Shown: in pieces, positions 1 through 6,385 of the stretch
Numbering within the stretch: position 1 is the stretch's first letter
Layout of the letters: the number at the start of each line of letters is the position of its first letter
Assembly: GCA_031259515.1 (NCBI GenBank)
Contig: JAIRLK010000266.1
Coordinates: forward strand, 1-18,015
DNA: 18,015 nt
Origin: Treponema sp.
Lineage (GTDB): Bacteria; Spirochaetota; Spirochaetia; Treponematales; Breznakiellaceae
Reading direction: 5' to 3'
Position numbers and translations under genes: made by a program
Notes under the pieces: generated by a model
Database searches by the model: none
The model's input: only the letters and a program-made list of their open reading frames with translations
What the model was told of the DNA's origin: nothing

Positions 1-73
1 TTGTCTATAAATCCGGGATTTCAGATAATAGCTAAGTCTAGCTCACCGGTTTTCTCATTGTCAATGGAGCTGG

Positions 74-234
74 CGTCCCGGACAGCAATTTTACATTTAC
101 CCTTGTAGGGGCACAAGTCTGAGGATCAGTGACTCCTTTCCCTCCTCGAAACCGCCAAATTTGGCCATTTAGAGGCTATTTTTATATCCCACCCCGGCTC
201 AAATGGCCTAAATGTAAAATTGCTGCGTCCCGGA
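74..234. mobile_element. MITE-like element with 9-bp target duplication
   Basis: The element proper spans 83-225 (143 bp). Its ends are perfect 17-bp inverted repeats, CAGCAATTTTACATTTA at 83-99 and its reverse complement at 209-225. The 9-bp direct repeat CGTCCCGGA flanks it on both sides with no gap (74-82 and 226-234), as expected for a target-site duplication. The interior has no plausible gene; it contains a 12-bp palindrome GCCAAATTTGGC near 152-163. The same 17-mer occurs at 16770-16786, 23 bases before the ATG of a transposase fragment, which suggests a non-autonomous derivative of that element. The repeats and flanks are read directly; mobilisation by that transposase is inferred. 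Confidence 0.82.
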
Positions 235-413
235 TAGAAGCCGGGCCGGGGACTAATTTTCCGCAGAGAACCCACCGCTCTCAATATCCTGTTTAGCGGC
301 TGGTATACCATGTGCAAAATTGCTGATGGCGCAATTCGGGGTATTGACTAACCTGCATGTTTACGGAAAAATGATACATATTATTTAATTCATATTATTT
401 ATGGAGGATTAGT
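235..413. other. Gene-free upstream region of the MetQ-like gene
   Basis: No coding gene is recognised in 1-413. Besides the MITE, a partial copy of its inner-facing end, AAAATTGCTG, lies at 316-325 and may be a decayed end. TTGACT at 344-349 could be a -35 box, but no good -10 stands at the right distance, so the promoter of the next gene is not fixed. GGAGG at 403-407 is the ribosome binding site for the ATG at 414. Confidence 0.4.
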
Positions 414-1223
414 ATGAAAAAGACGCTCATAAGCCTGCTTGTCGCGGGCGCTTTGGTTCTGACTATCAATCAGAACGCGGATGCCGGGGGAAAAAAGGAC
501 GCCCCGGACTCAAGCCTGACCATAGGGGCAACACCCACGCCCCATGGGGAACTCCTGGAACTGATCAAGGACGATTTAGCCCTTGCGGGGTATACCCTTA
601 AAGTGGTAATCTACAATGATTACGTACAGCCCAACGAAGCCTTGATAGCCGGGGACCTGGATGCCAATTACTTCCAGCACATTCCTTATCTGGAGTCCAA
701 CGATGCCTGGACCAAGGCGCTGGGAAACGCCTTTGGTGTCCATGTAGAGCCACTGGGCCTGTACTCCAACAAGTTCAAGTCCGCAGCGGACCTGCCTTCC
801 GGGGCGACGGTGGCCATTGCGAATGATCCCTCTAACGGAGGACGAGGACTGCTCCTGCTCCAAGCCAACGGGATCCTCACCCTCCGCCAGGGGGCGGGAC
901 TTTCGGCCACGGTTCAGGACATCGCCTCGAATCCTAAAAACCTTCAGTTCCGGGAACTTGACGCCGCTCAACTGCCCCGTGCCTTGGGGGACGCAGACGC
1001 CGTAGTGATCAACGGCAATTACGCCCTGGACGCCGGCCTTAACCCGGTCAAGGATTCCCTTATCTTGGAAGGCGCCGATTCGCCCTATGTCAATATCGTG
1101 GTAGTCAAAAAGGGGAACGAAAACGCCCCCAAAATACAGGCCTTGAAACAGGCCCTGCTGTCCCAAAAGATCAAGGATTACATCAATAACAAGTGGAACG
1201 GCAGCGTAGTGGCTACGTTTTAA
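414..1223 (+). CDS. MetQ/NlpA-family methionine-type substrate-binding protein without lipobox
   Basis: This 269-residue protein belongs to the NlpA/MetQ family, the solute-binding part of methionine ABC importers. Family sequence is clear in the TIGATPTPHGELLE start of the mature part, in DANYFQHIPYLE and in the ANDPSNGGRGLLLLQ segment. Residues 1-24 form a signal peptide with a basic start, a hydrophobic core and an ADA-GG cleavage site. Most family members are lipoproteins; here there is no cysteine at the cleavage site, so the protein is predicted to be a free periplasmic protein. No metN or metI gene is adjacent, so it is an orphan in this window and its ligand could be methionine or a related compound. 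GGAGG stands 6 bases before the ATG. Family assignment is firm; the ligand is not. Confidence 0.9.
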   Translation: MKKTLISLLVAGALVLTINQNADAGGKKDAPDSSLTIGATPTPHGELLELIKDDLALAGYTLKVVIYNDYVQPNEALIAGDLDANYFQHIPYLESNDAWTKALGNAFGVHVEPLGLYSNKFKSAADLPSGATVAIANDPSNGGRGLLLLQANGILTLRQGAGLSATVQDIASNPKNLQFRELDAAQLPRALGDADAVVINGNYALDAGLNPVKDSLILEGADSPYVNIVVVKKGNENAPKIQALKQALLSQKIKDYINNKWNGSVVATF

Positions 1224-1228
1224 GAGAG

Positions 1229-1256
1229 GCGGAGGGAGAGACTTTTCTCCCTCTGC
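1229..1256 (+). terminator. Strong hairpin after the MetQ-like gene
   Basis: An 11-bp stem (1229-1239 with 1246-1256, one G-T pair) closes a 6-base loop just after the stop codon. No T-run follows, so it may end transcription poorly or mainly protect the mRNA 3' end. Confidence 0.45.
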
Positions 1257-1300
1257 GGGGATCTGCCCTGTAACGCCCCCTCCCCCCGCAGGTAATGTTA

Positions 1301-1329
1301 TTGACCGATTCCGGTATACACGATATAGC
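1301..1329 (+). promoter_or_regulatory. Putative pepF promoter implying a leaderless mRNA
   Basis: TTGACC (1301-1306), a 17-base spacer and TATAGC (1324-1329) form a plausible sigma-70 promoter. It would start RNA at about 1336, the first base of the pepF ATG. TATACT at 1330-1335 is a better -10 hexamer, but it is 23 bases from the -35 and abuts the ATG. Confidence 0.45.
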
Positions 1330-1335
1330 TATACT

Positions 1336-3159
1336 ATGATGAATCAAGACAAACCTGCCGTAAAAATACCGCTTCGCGGGGAGGTTGCTGTTAACGATAC
1401 CTGGGACCTCTCCCGTTTATTTTCTGACGACGCCGCCTGGAACGAAGGGCTTGCCGCCTACGAAGAGATGGCCGAGGGTATCCCCGGTTTCCGGGGGACC
1501 CTGGGCGCTTCTCCGGAAGCCCTTGCCGGGTACCTGGGTTTTGCCCGGGACTTAGGCATTCTGGAAGAACGGCTGGCCTACTACAGCGATCTCCGGGAGG
1601 CTGAAGATCAGGGGGACAGCGAAAGGCGGACCATGAAAGGCCGCTTTGTGATGGCTGCGGCCAGGGTCCAGGCCGCGCTTGCCTGGGCAATCCCCGAGAT
1701 TCAGGCCATTCCTGATGACGATATGGCGCGGTTCCTCCCCCACTGCGGGATTGAAGAATACCGTGTCTATTTAAAAAAGCTCCTGCGGTACAAACCCTAC
1801 ATCCTGAGCGGCCAGGAGGAGCGCCTTCTTGCCCTTTATGAGGAGGGGGACGGCCTAGCCTCCGAAACCTTTTCGGTACTGACTAATGTGGACATAGACT
1901 TTGGCACGGTGGAAACCCCCGAAGGGACCTTCCCCATTTCCCAGTCAACCTGGTCGGTGTTCATGGAAAAGAGTGACCGGGATCTTCGGGAGCGGGTTTA
2001 CCGGGCCTTTTACAAGGGTTTCGCCGCTCACAAGACTACTTTGGCGGCCCTTTACGGCGGTTCGGTCAAAAAGGACGCGATCAAGGCCCGGATACGGGGC
2101 TTTCCCTCGGCCCGGGCCGCCGCCCTGTTTCCGGACAAGGTGGACGAGTCGGTATATGATAACCTCATCGCGACGGTAAGCGCAAATCTGGAACCCCTCC
2201 ACCGGTACTATGCCCTGCGGAAGCGGGTCCTCAAGCTGGATACCCTGCGGCACTACGATGTCTACGTCCCCTTAACGCCTAACGCGGCGCTCAAGACCCC
2301 CTGGAACGAGGCGGTAGACCTGGTGAGCGAAGCCCTTGCTCCCCTGGGGGATGAGTATGTCGGCGTTCTCCGCGCCGGTCTTTTGGGCCGCTGGGCCGAC
2401 CGCTATGAAAACAAGGGCAAACGTTCCGGCGCTTTTTCTGCGGGAAGCTACACCGGGGAGCCCTACATCCTTATGAATTACAAGGACACCGCCCTACGGG
2501 ATGTGTTTACCCTGGCCCACGAGGGCGGCCACTCCATGCATTCCTGGTATTCCGCCCGGTCCAACCCCTTCATGCACTACAACTACACCATCTTTGAAGC
2601 CGAAGTTGCCAGCACGTTCAACGAAGAACTCCTCTTCAGGTATCTGATGAAACGGTCGCCGGAAACTTCAACTTCTTTCAGGACTTATATTATCAACAAG
2701 CGGGTAGACGATATTCTGGCGACCCTGTACCGGCAGACCATGTTCGCCGAATTCGAAAAACGTACTCACGAGTTGGAGGAAGGGGGTTGCCCCTTAACCG
2801 CCGACCTTCTCCGCGCCGAGTACCGGGCGCTTTTGGAAAAATACTTCGGCCCTGACATGGTTCTGGAAGAGGAAAGCGACCTTGAGGGCCTGCGTATCCC
2901 TCACTTCTACCGGGCTTTCTATGTATACAAATATGCCACCGGCATCTCGGCGTCTCTGGCCCTAGCGGAGCGCGTCCTCTCCGGAGGCGTCCGGGAACGG
3001 GAGGATTACTTCGCCTTTCTCAAGTCCGGGGGATCCCGGTTCCCCCTGGAATCCCTCAAAGCCGCCGGGGTAGACATGAGTGAGCCTGCCTCAGTGGAAG
3101 CGGCCTGCAAGGTCTTTGCCGGCCTCGTTGGGGAACTGGAACATACGTCTCCGGGTTGA
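1336..3159 (+). CDS. pepF: M3-family oligoendopeptidase F
   Basis: A 607-residue cytosolic zinc metallopeptidase of family M3, which cleaves short peptides. The zinc motif HEGGH lies at residues 395-399 and the third ligand is in the FEAEVAST segment about 25 residues later (E423), as in the PepF group. Length is normal for the family (about 600), there is no signal peptide, and the N-terminal helical half is followed by the catalytic half. Two ATG codons stand in tandem at 1336 and 1339. No Shine-Dalgarno sequence precedes them, and the nearest promoter would begin the transcript at the ATG itself. The gene is monocistronic here and converges with pyrI, 59 bases downstream, with no clear terminator between them. 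Function is assigned from the motif and family-wide similarity. Confidence 0.93.
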   Translation: MMNQDKPAVKIPLRGEVAVNDTWDLSRLFSDDAAWNEGLAAYEEMAEGIPGFRGTLGASPEALAGYLGFARDLGILEERLAYYSDLREAEDQGDSERRTMKGRFVMAAARVQAALAWAIPEIQAIPDDDMARFLPHCGIEEYRVYLKKLLRYKPYILSGQEERLLALYEEGDGLASETFSVLTNVDIDFGTVETPEGTFPISQSTWSVFMEKSDRDLRERVYRAFYKGFAAHKTTLAALYGGSVKKDAIKARIRGFPSARAAALFPDKVDESVYDNLIATVSANLEPLHRYYALRKRVLKLDTLRHYDVYVPLTPNAALKTPWNEAVDLVSEALAPLGDEYVGVLRAGLLGRWADRYENKGKRSGAFSAGSYTGEPYILMNYKDTALRDVFTLAHEGGHSMHSWYSARSNPFMHYNYTIFEAEVASTFNEELLFRYLMKRSPETSTSFRTYIINKRVDDILATLYRQTMFAEFEKRTHELEEGGCPLTADLLRAEYRALLEKYFGPDMVLEEESDLEGLRIPHFYRAFYVYKYATGISASLALAERVLSGGVREREDYFAFLKSGGSRFPLESLKAAGVDMSEPASVEAACKVFAGLVGELEHTSPG

Positions 3160-3218
3160 GGGATCCTGCACGATACGGTCCGCGTATGCGGCATTAACGC
3201 GGTTTCCGCCGCCGGATC

Positions 3219-3650
3219 CTAGAATTCTCCGGCAGAACGAATCTCGTCGCAGTATTCGCAACGGTAGGTCCGCAATTCCGGGTTTTCCAGGTGGAAGATG
3301 TGCGGAATGTATGCCTCGGTGGAGGTGATACATCGGGGGTTCTTACACATCAGCACGTTTTCTACCCGTTGGGGGATTTTAAGCGTTATTTTTTCGGTGA
3401 TCCTTTCATTTTCGATGACATTCACCGTGATATGAGGATCGATGAGGCCCAGGATGTCAAAGTTGATGGTAATGGCGTTGTCAATTTTAATGATGTCTTT
3501 GCGGCCCATACATTCCGAGGCGGCGTTTATCACAAAAGCTACGGTGTACGGGGCTTTGTCCAGGCCCAGCCAGTTGAAGATCCTGATGCCCTGCCCCGCT
3601 CTGATATGATCGATGACGATACCGTTTTTTATTTTCGCTATATTCAGCAT
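3219..3650 (-). CDS. pyrI: Aspartate carbamoyltransferase regulatory subunit
   Basis: A 143-residue PyrI, the regulatory chain of class B aspartate transcarbamoylase. It binds nucleotide effectors with its N-terminal domain and joins the catalytic trimers through a C-terminal zinc domain. The N-terminal segment carries the family pattern KNGIVIDHI. The four zinc cysteines are present as C102-x4-C107 and C131-x2-C134. Length is close to the E. coli protein (about 153). It starts 8 bases after the pyrB stop codon and has no separate promoter, so it is translated from the pyrBI transcript. Presence of PyrI predicts feedback control of the enzyme by nucleotides on top of the leader control described upstream. 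Confidence 0.96.
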   Translation of the reverse strand: MLNIAKIKNGIVIDHIRAGQGIRIFNWLGLDKAPYTVAFVINAASECMGRKDIIKIDNAITINFDILGLIDPHITVNVIENERITEKITLKIPQRVENVLMCKNPRCITSTEAYIPHIFHLENPELRTYRCEYCDEIRSAGEF

Positions 3651-3658
3651 GATTAAAC

Positions 3659-4612
3659 CTACACAGCTCCTAAGATTGAGGCCAATAAAGCCATACGCAC
3701 GTACATACCGTACTTTACTTGTTTGAAGTAAGCCGCCCTGGGGTCCGCATCCACTTCCACGGCGATTTCGTTTACCCGGGGAAGGGGATGGAGGACAATG
3801 AGGTCTTTCCGGGCAAGCCGCATTTTTTCCGCAGTCAGGATGTAACTGTCTTTGAGGCGTATGTAGTCCTCCTCGTTGAAAAACCGCTCCCTCTGGACCC
3901 GCGTCATATACAGCACATCTAAATCGCCTATGACTTTTTCAAGCCGGCTGGTTTCAAGGAAGGCGGCGCCTTTTTTCTTCAAAATGCCGCCGGTGATGTA
4001 TTCGGGGACCTTGAGTTCCTCAGGAGAGATGAGGATGAATTTGACGTTTGGGCAGCGGGAGAGGGCCTTGATCAAAGAGTGAACGGTTCTGCCGAATTTG
4101 AGGTCCCCGCAACATCCCACGGTAAGGCCCAAGAAGGGGGAGTCTCCGGCCATAGCAACGCCTGCGGCTTTCTTGAGCTGCCTAATAGTCAGGAGGTCCG
4201 TTAAGGTCTGGGTTGGATGGTGATGGCCGCCGTCTCCGGCGTTGATAACCGGTACGCTCGAATACCGGGAAGCCAGAAGGGCGGCCCCTTCCTTGGGATT
4301 CCGCATGACCACCGCGTCGGCGTAGCAGGCGGCCGTGCGTATCGTGTCCGCCAGGCTTTCCCCCTTGGCCGCAGAGCTTGAGCCCGGTTCGGCAAAACCC
4401 AGGCAACTTCCACCAAGACGCAACATGGCCGCCTCGAAACTCAAACGGGTCCTGGTACTGGGCTCGAAAAACAGGGTCGCCAGAACCTTGCCTCGGCAAC
4501 TCTCCCTAAGATAGGTCTCGTCCTGTTCAATATGTTCAGCCAGGCTAAACAGCGTTTCCATCTCCTCTACGCTGAAATCCCCCGGTTCTACCAAATGCCG
4601 TCCTTTTAGCAT
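3659..4612 (-). CDS. pyrB: Aspartate carbamoyltransferase catalytic subunit
   Basis: A 317-residue PyrB, which makes N-carbamoyl-L-aspartate from carbamoyl phosphate and aspartate in the first committed step of pyrimidine synthesis. The carbamoyl phosphate loop FEPSTRTR includes S52-T53-R54-T55-R56. The 80s loop supplies K83 in AAKGES, HPTQ is at 132-135 and HPLPR at 275-279. All expected active-site motifs are intact and length is typical. GAGGAGA stands 5 bases before the ATG (minus strand). pyrI follows after 8 bases. Between the promoter and the start codon lies a leader with a peptide ORF and an intrinsic terminator (see separate entries), so transcription is probably attenuated when UTP is plentiful. 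Confidence 0.97.
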   Translation of the reverse strand: MLKGRHLVEPGDFSVEEMETLFSLAEHIEQDETYLRESCRGKVLATLFFEPSTRTRLSFEAAMLRLGGSCLGFAEPGSSSAAKGESLADTIRTAACYADAVVMRNPKEGAALLASRYSSVPVINAGDGGHHHPTQTLTDLLTIRQLKKAAGVAMAGDSPFLGLTVGCCGDLKFGRTVHSLIKALSRCPNVKFILISPEELKVPEYITGGILKKKGAAFLETSRLEKVIGDLDVLYMTRVQRERFFNEEDYIRLKDSYILTAEKMRLARKDLIVLHPLPRVNEIAVEVDADPRAAYFKQVKYGMYVRMALLASILGAV

Positions 4613-4666
4613 ACAATCTCCTCAATGCTAATGCCTTCTAACTGATGCCTTCTAATGCCTTTTTAC

Positions 4667-4690
4667 AAAAAAAGCCGCCCAACGGCGGCT
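4667..4690 (-). terminator. Intrinsic terminator (attenuator) in the pyrB leader
   Basis: On the minus strand AGCCGCC, a 4-base loop and GGCGGCT form a perfect 7-bp GC-rich stem (4690-4684 with 4679-4673) followed by a run of T ending at 4667. It sits about 55 bases before the pyrB ATG and directly after the stop codon of the leader ORF. Termination here would prevent pyrBI expression, so it is read as an attenuator and not as the end of an upstream gene; no minus-strand gene lies upstream. Confidence 0.85.
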
Positions 4691-4807
4691 CTACGGTACG
4701 GTAATTATACAGTAATTATCATAGAAAAAACAAAAGAACACCGACCCTCCGGCGCAACGCCGGTATAGGGTATCAAAATGACCCTTATCTCCAGCCTGTT
4801 TTATCAT
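4691..4807 (-). CDS. Putative pyrBI leader peptide (38 aa)
   Basis: An ATG at 4807-4805 opens a 38-codon ORF that ends in TAG at 4693-4691, one base before the terminator stem. Codons 23-29 read V-F-F-C-F-F-Y over a U-rich tract (UUCUUUUGUUUUUUCU on the RNA, 4738-4723). Just before it the RNA can fold ACCCU-AUA-CCGGCG-UUG-CGCCGG-AGGGU (4771-4744), an 11-bp stem with one bulge. This matches the design of the E. coli pyrBI leader: a pause hairpin, a U-rich Phe-coding tract and a terminator overlapped by the translating ribosome. A weak AGG lies just upstream of the ATG. The peptide sequence itself need not matter. ORF and structures are seen directly; function is inferred from the architecture. 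Confidence 0.65.
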   Translation of the reverse strand: MIKQAGDKGHFDTLYRRCAGGSVFFCFFYDNYCIITVP

Positions 4808-4821
4808 GACCTAAGTATACT

Positions 4822-4827
4822 ATTATA
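4822..4827 (-). promoter_or_regulatory. Likely -10 box for pyrBI
   Basis: A perfect TATAAT on the minus strand lies 15 bases before the leader ATG; no consensus -35 is found 16-18 bases upstream. A second hexamer, TATACT (4819-4814), is closer and would give an almost leaderless leader ORF. Confidence 0.5.
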
Positions 4828-4955
4828 AACAGGAGAGAAGTACAAGCGGCAGTAATTTGAGCCTGTTTCAATGGCTTGTTTTTTTACCCGGAAGCGCCGG
4901 CGGAGGTCTATAAGTACCTGTGTCCGCTGTATAACTATCGGCATCCGTCTTTTCG

Positions 4956-5015
4956 GCTTGATTAATTTTGAGGCAACGCGGGCGCTTGATCAAAATTCCT
5001 GGGTTATGGTATATT
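4956..5015 (+). promoter_or_regulatory. rpsP operon promoter with nested repeats
   Basis: TTGATC (4986-4991), an 18-base spacer and TATATT (5010-5015) form a good sigma-70 promoter about 140 bases before rpsP. An 8-bp inverted repeat, AATTTTGA at 4964-4971 and TCAAAATT at 4990-4997, overlaps the -35 box, and GCTTGAT is directly repeated at 4956-4962 and 4984-4990. The repeats could be an operator; no regulator is identified. Confidence 0.55.
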
Positions 5016-5161
5016 CAGGTTTCGTCTAGCGCACATACGTTGACGTTGCGCCGCCGGAGTATCCGGGCTCCGAGACGGTTTTGATACATTACCCGGAATT
5101 TCCACCGGCGGGCAGGCTGCCCCGGAGTTTGGCTGGATTAAGAAGATCGAGGAGGGTAGAC

Positions 5162-5410
5162 ATGAGCGCCGCTATCAGACTGAAAAGATTCGGGACTAAA
5201 AAACGTCCGTATTATCGTATCGTGGTCATGGATAAACGGTCCGCCCGGGATGGGAAGGCCATTGAGGAACTGGGGTATTATCATCCCATAGAAGCTGCGG
5301 ATAAACAGATACTCTTTGACGCCGGCAAGGTTAGGTCCTGGGTGGAAAAGGGAGCCGTGGTCAGCGATACGGTTCGCGATCTCCTGAACAAAAAAAACTT
5401 TTCCCTGTAA
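5162..5410 (+). CDS. rpsP: 30S ribosomal protein S16
   Basis: An 82-residue S16, a small-subunit protein that binds 16S rRNA during early assembly. The family N-terminus is plain: IRLKRFGTKKRPYYRIVVMD, followed by the GYYHP segment. The start is placed at ATG 5162, because GGAGGG stands 5 bases upstream and the family begins right there; an upstream ATG at 5081 would add 27 residues unlike any S16. It heads the rpsP-khpA-rimM-trmD-rplS cluster. The transcript has a leader of about 140 bases in which I see no known riboswitch. Confidence 0.97.
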   Translation: MSAAIRLKRFGTKKRPYYRIVVMDKRSARDGKAIEELGYYHPIEAADKQILFDAGKVRSWVEKGAVVSDTVRDLLNKKNFSL

Positions 5411-5420
5411 GGACCCGTGT

Positions 5421-5454
5421 GGAAATAACAGGATCCTTCGGTCATGTTATTTCC
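5421..5454 (+). terminator. 10-bp stem-loop between rpsP and khpA
   Basis: GGAAATAACA (5421-5430) pairs perfectly with TGTTATTTCC (5445-5454), 10 bases after the rpsP stop. The loop contains a C-TTCG-G tetraloop sequence. Only TTATT follows, so it may be a partial terminator or an mRNA-stabilising processing site that lowers khpA relative to rpsP. Confidence 0.45.
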
Positions 5455-5631
5455 TTATTGCGTCGAACCGAAACTTCGCGGTGTTTTTCTGCGCGGGTTC
5501 TGATCATCCGTAATTCCGTCCGCTGGTAGCTGATGTGGAATATGCGGCGGGGCGGACAGGCGGTTTTCTGCCGGCGGATCGGGGGCGGTTCCCGTGCTGG
5601 GCGGGGGCTTTTGTCTTTGAGGAGGATATAT
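5455..5631 (+). other. G-rich spacer before khpA
   Basis: No gene is recognised in this spacer, the widest gap in the cluster. Its 3' half (5551-5612) is very rich in G on the plus strand. I see no consensus promoter in it. GAGGAGG near 5619-5625 is the ribosome binding site of khpA. Confidence 0.4.
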
Positions 5632-5865
5632 ATGGAAAAGGATCTGGTTGAATATATCGTGAAATCCCTCGTGGATGATCCTTCTTTGGTAAAGGTGAGC
5701 GTTGTGGAAGGGGAAAAATCTACTATCCTGGAACTCCGGGTTGGTCCGGGGGATATAGGCAAGGTGATTGGTAAACACGGACGCATCGCTAAGGCCATCA
5801 GAACCGTCCTACAGGCGGCTGTCGCAAATTCCGGGAAACATACGGTTCTGGAGATTTTAGACTGA
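5632..5865 (+). CDS. khpA: KhpA-type KH-domain RNA-binding protein
   Basis: A 77-residue single KH-domain protein of the KhpA (YlqC) family, which binds RNA and in other bacteria pairs with KhpB/Jag. The GxxG nucleic-acid loop is seen as IGKHGR at residues 46-51, within the family segment GPGDIGKVIGKHGRIAKAIR. The start at ATG 5632 is fixed by a GAGGAGG ribosome binding site; an upstream in-frame ATG would add 33 residues not found in the family. Its place between rpsP and rimM is the classical one and supports a role in ribosome biogenesis or mRNA control. Confidence 0.95.
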   Translation: MEKDLVEYIVKSLVDDPSLVKVSVVEGEKSTILELRVGPGDIGKVIGKHGRIAKAIRTVLQAAVANSGKHTVLEILD

Positions 5866-5869
5866 CAAA

Positions 5870-6385
5870 TTGATCTCCCGATTCGTGGTTGGCCTCCTGG
5901 GAGCTCCTTTCGGCCTGGAAGGGTGCATCAAAGTTCGTTCTCTTTCCGGGGAAACCGCTCATATCGTCCGATTGCGGCGGGTATTGTTGCGCCGGGACGG
6001 TGGAGAGCGGTTCTTTGAAGTGGAAGGGGTTGATAAAAAGGGCGAATCCCTGGTTATCAAACTCAAGGGGGTAGACTCTCCCGAAGCCGCCAGGTCCCTT
6101 AAAGGGGCGGAAATTGTTACGGGCCGGGAGAACGCCGCTCCCCTGGGGCCGGAAGAATACTACATCGGGGACCTGCAAGGCATAGCCGTGGTCTCCCAAG
6201 ACGGAGAGGTCCTGGGCCGGGTGGCGGATGTTCTGGAAGGCGGCGGCGGAGAGCTGGTGGAAGTGAGGCTCCCTTCGGGGGAACTTAGGCTGGTCCCCTT
6301 TAGAAAAGAATTTTTCGGTGATGTCAGTCCGGAACAGGGCCGGGCCGTACTCCTCTGTAGGTGGATTCTTGAAGGCGGCGTATAA
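5870..6385 (+). CDS. rimM: 16S rRNA processing protein RimM
   Basis: A 171-residue ribosome maturation factor that helps assemble the 30S head by binding S19. The N-terminal RimM domain shows VVGLLGAPFGLEGCIKV, and the C-terminal PRC-barrel part shows EEYYIGDLQG and the LVPFRKEFF strand. Translation appears to start at TTG 5870, 4 bases after the khpA stop. There is no well-spaced Shine-Dalgarno sequence (GGAG is 16 bases away), so it probably depends on coupling to khpA. GTG at 5885 is an alternative start but would cut into the conserved first strand. The stop codon is directly followed by the trmD ATG. Confidence 0.95.
   Translation: MISRFVVGLLGAPFGLEGCIKVRSLSGETAHIVRLRRVLLRRDGGERFFEVEGVDKKGESLVIKLKGVDSPEAARSLKGAEIVTGRENAAPLGPEEYYIGDLQGIAVVSQDGEVLGRVADVLEGGGGELVEVRLPSGELRLVPFRKEFFGDVSPEQGRAVLLCRWILEGGV

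Noticed and set aside
576..1166. 196-codon open frame on the minus strand
   Set aside because: It is a shadow of the MetQ-like gene, with no domain or start signal.
3160..3218. Terminator between convergent pepF and pyrI
   Set aside because: Only a 4-bp CCGC-GTAT-GCGG hairpin without a T-run was found, too weak to list.
4629..4660. Short tandem ATGCCTTCTAA units before pyrB
   Set aside because: Two copies with a 14-base period plus a partial third; too short to tell an operator from a chance duplication.
4862..4895. Hairpin with T-run (AGCC...GGCT followed by TTTTTTT)
   Set aside because: The stem is only about 4 bp and no plus-strand gene lies upstream, so it is not a credible terminator.
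5016..5161. Riboswitch or ribosomal-protein autoregulatory site in the rpsP leader
   Set aside because: The leader is long, but no known conserved core or clear terminator/antiterminator pair could be recognised.
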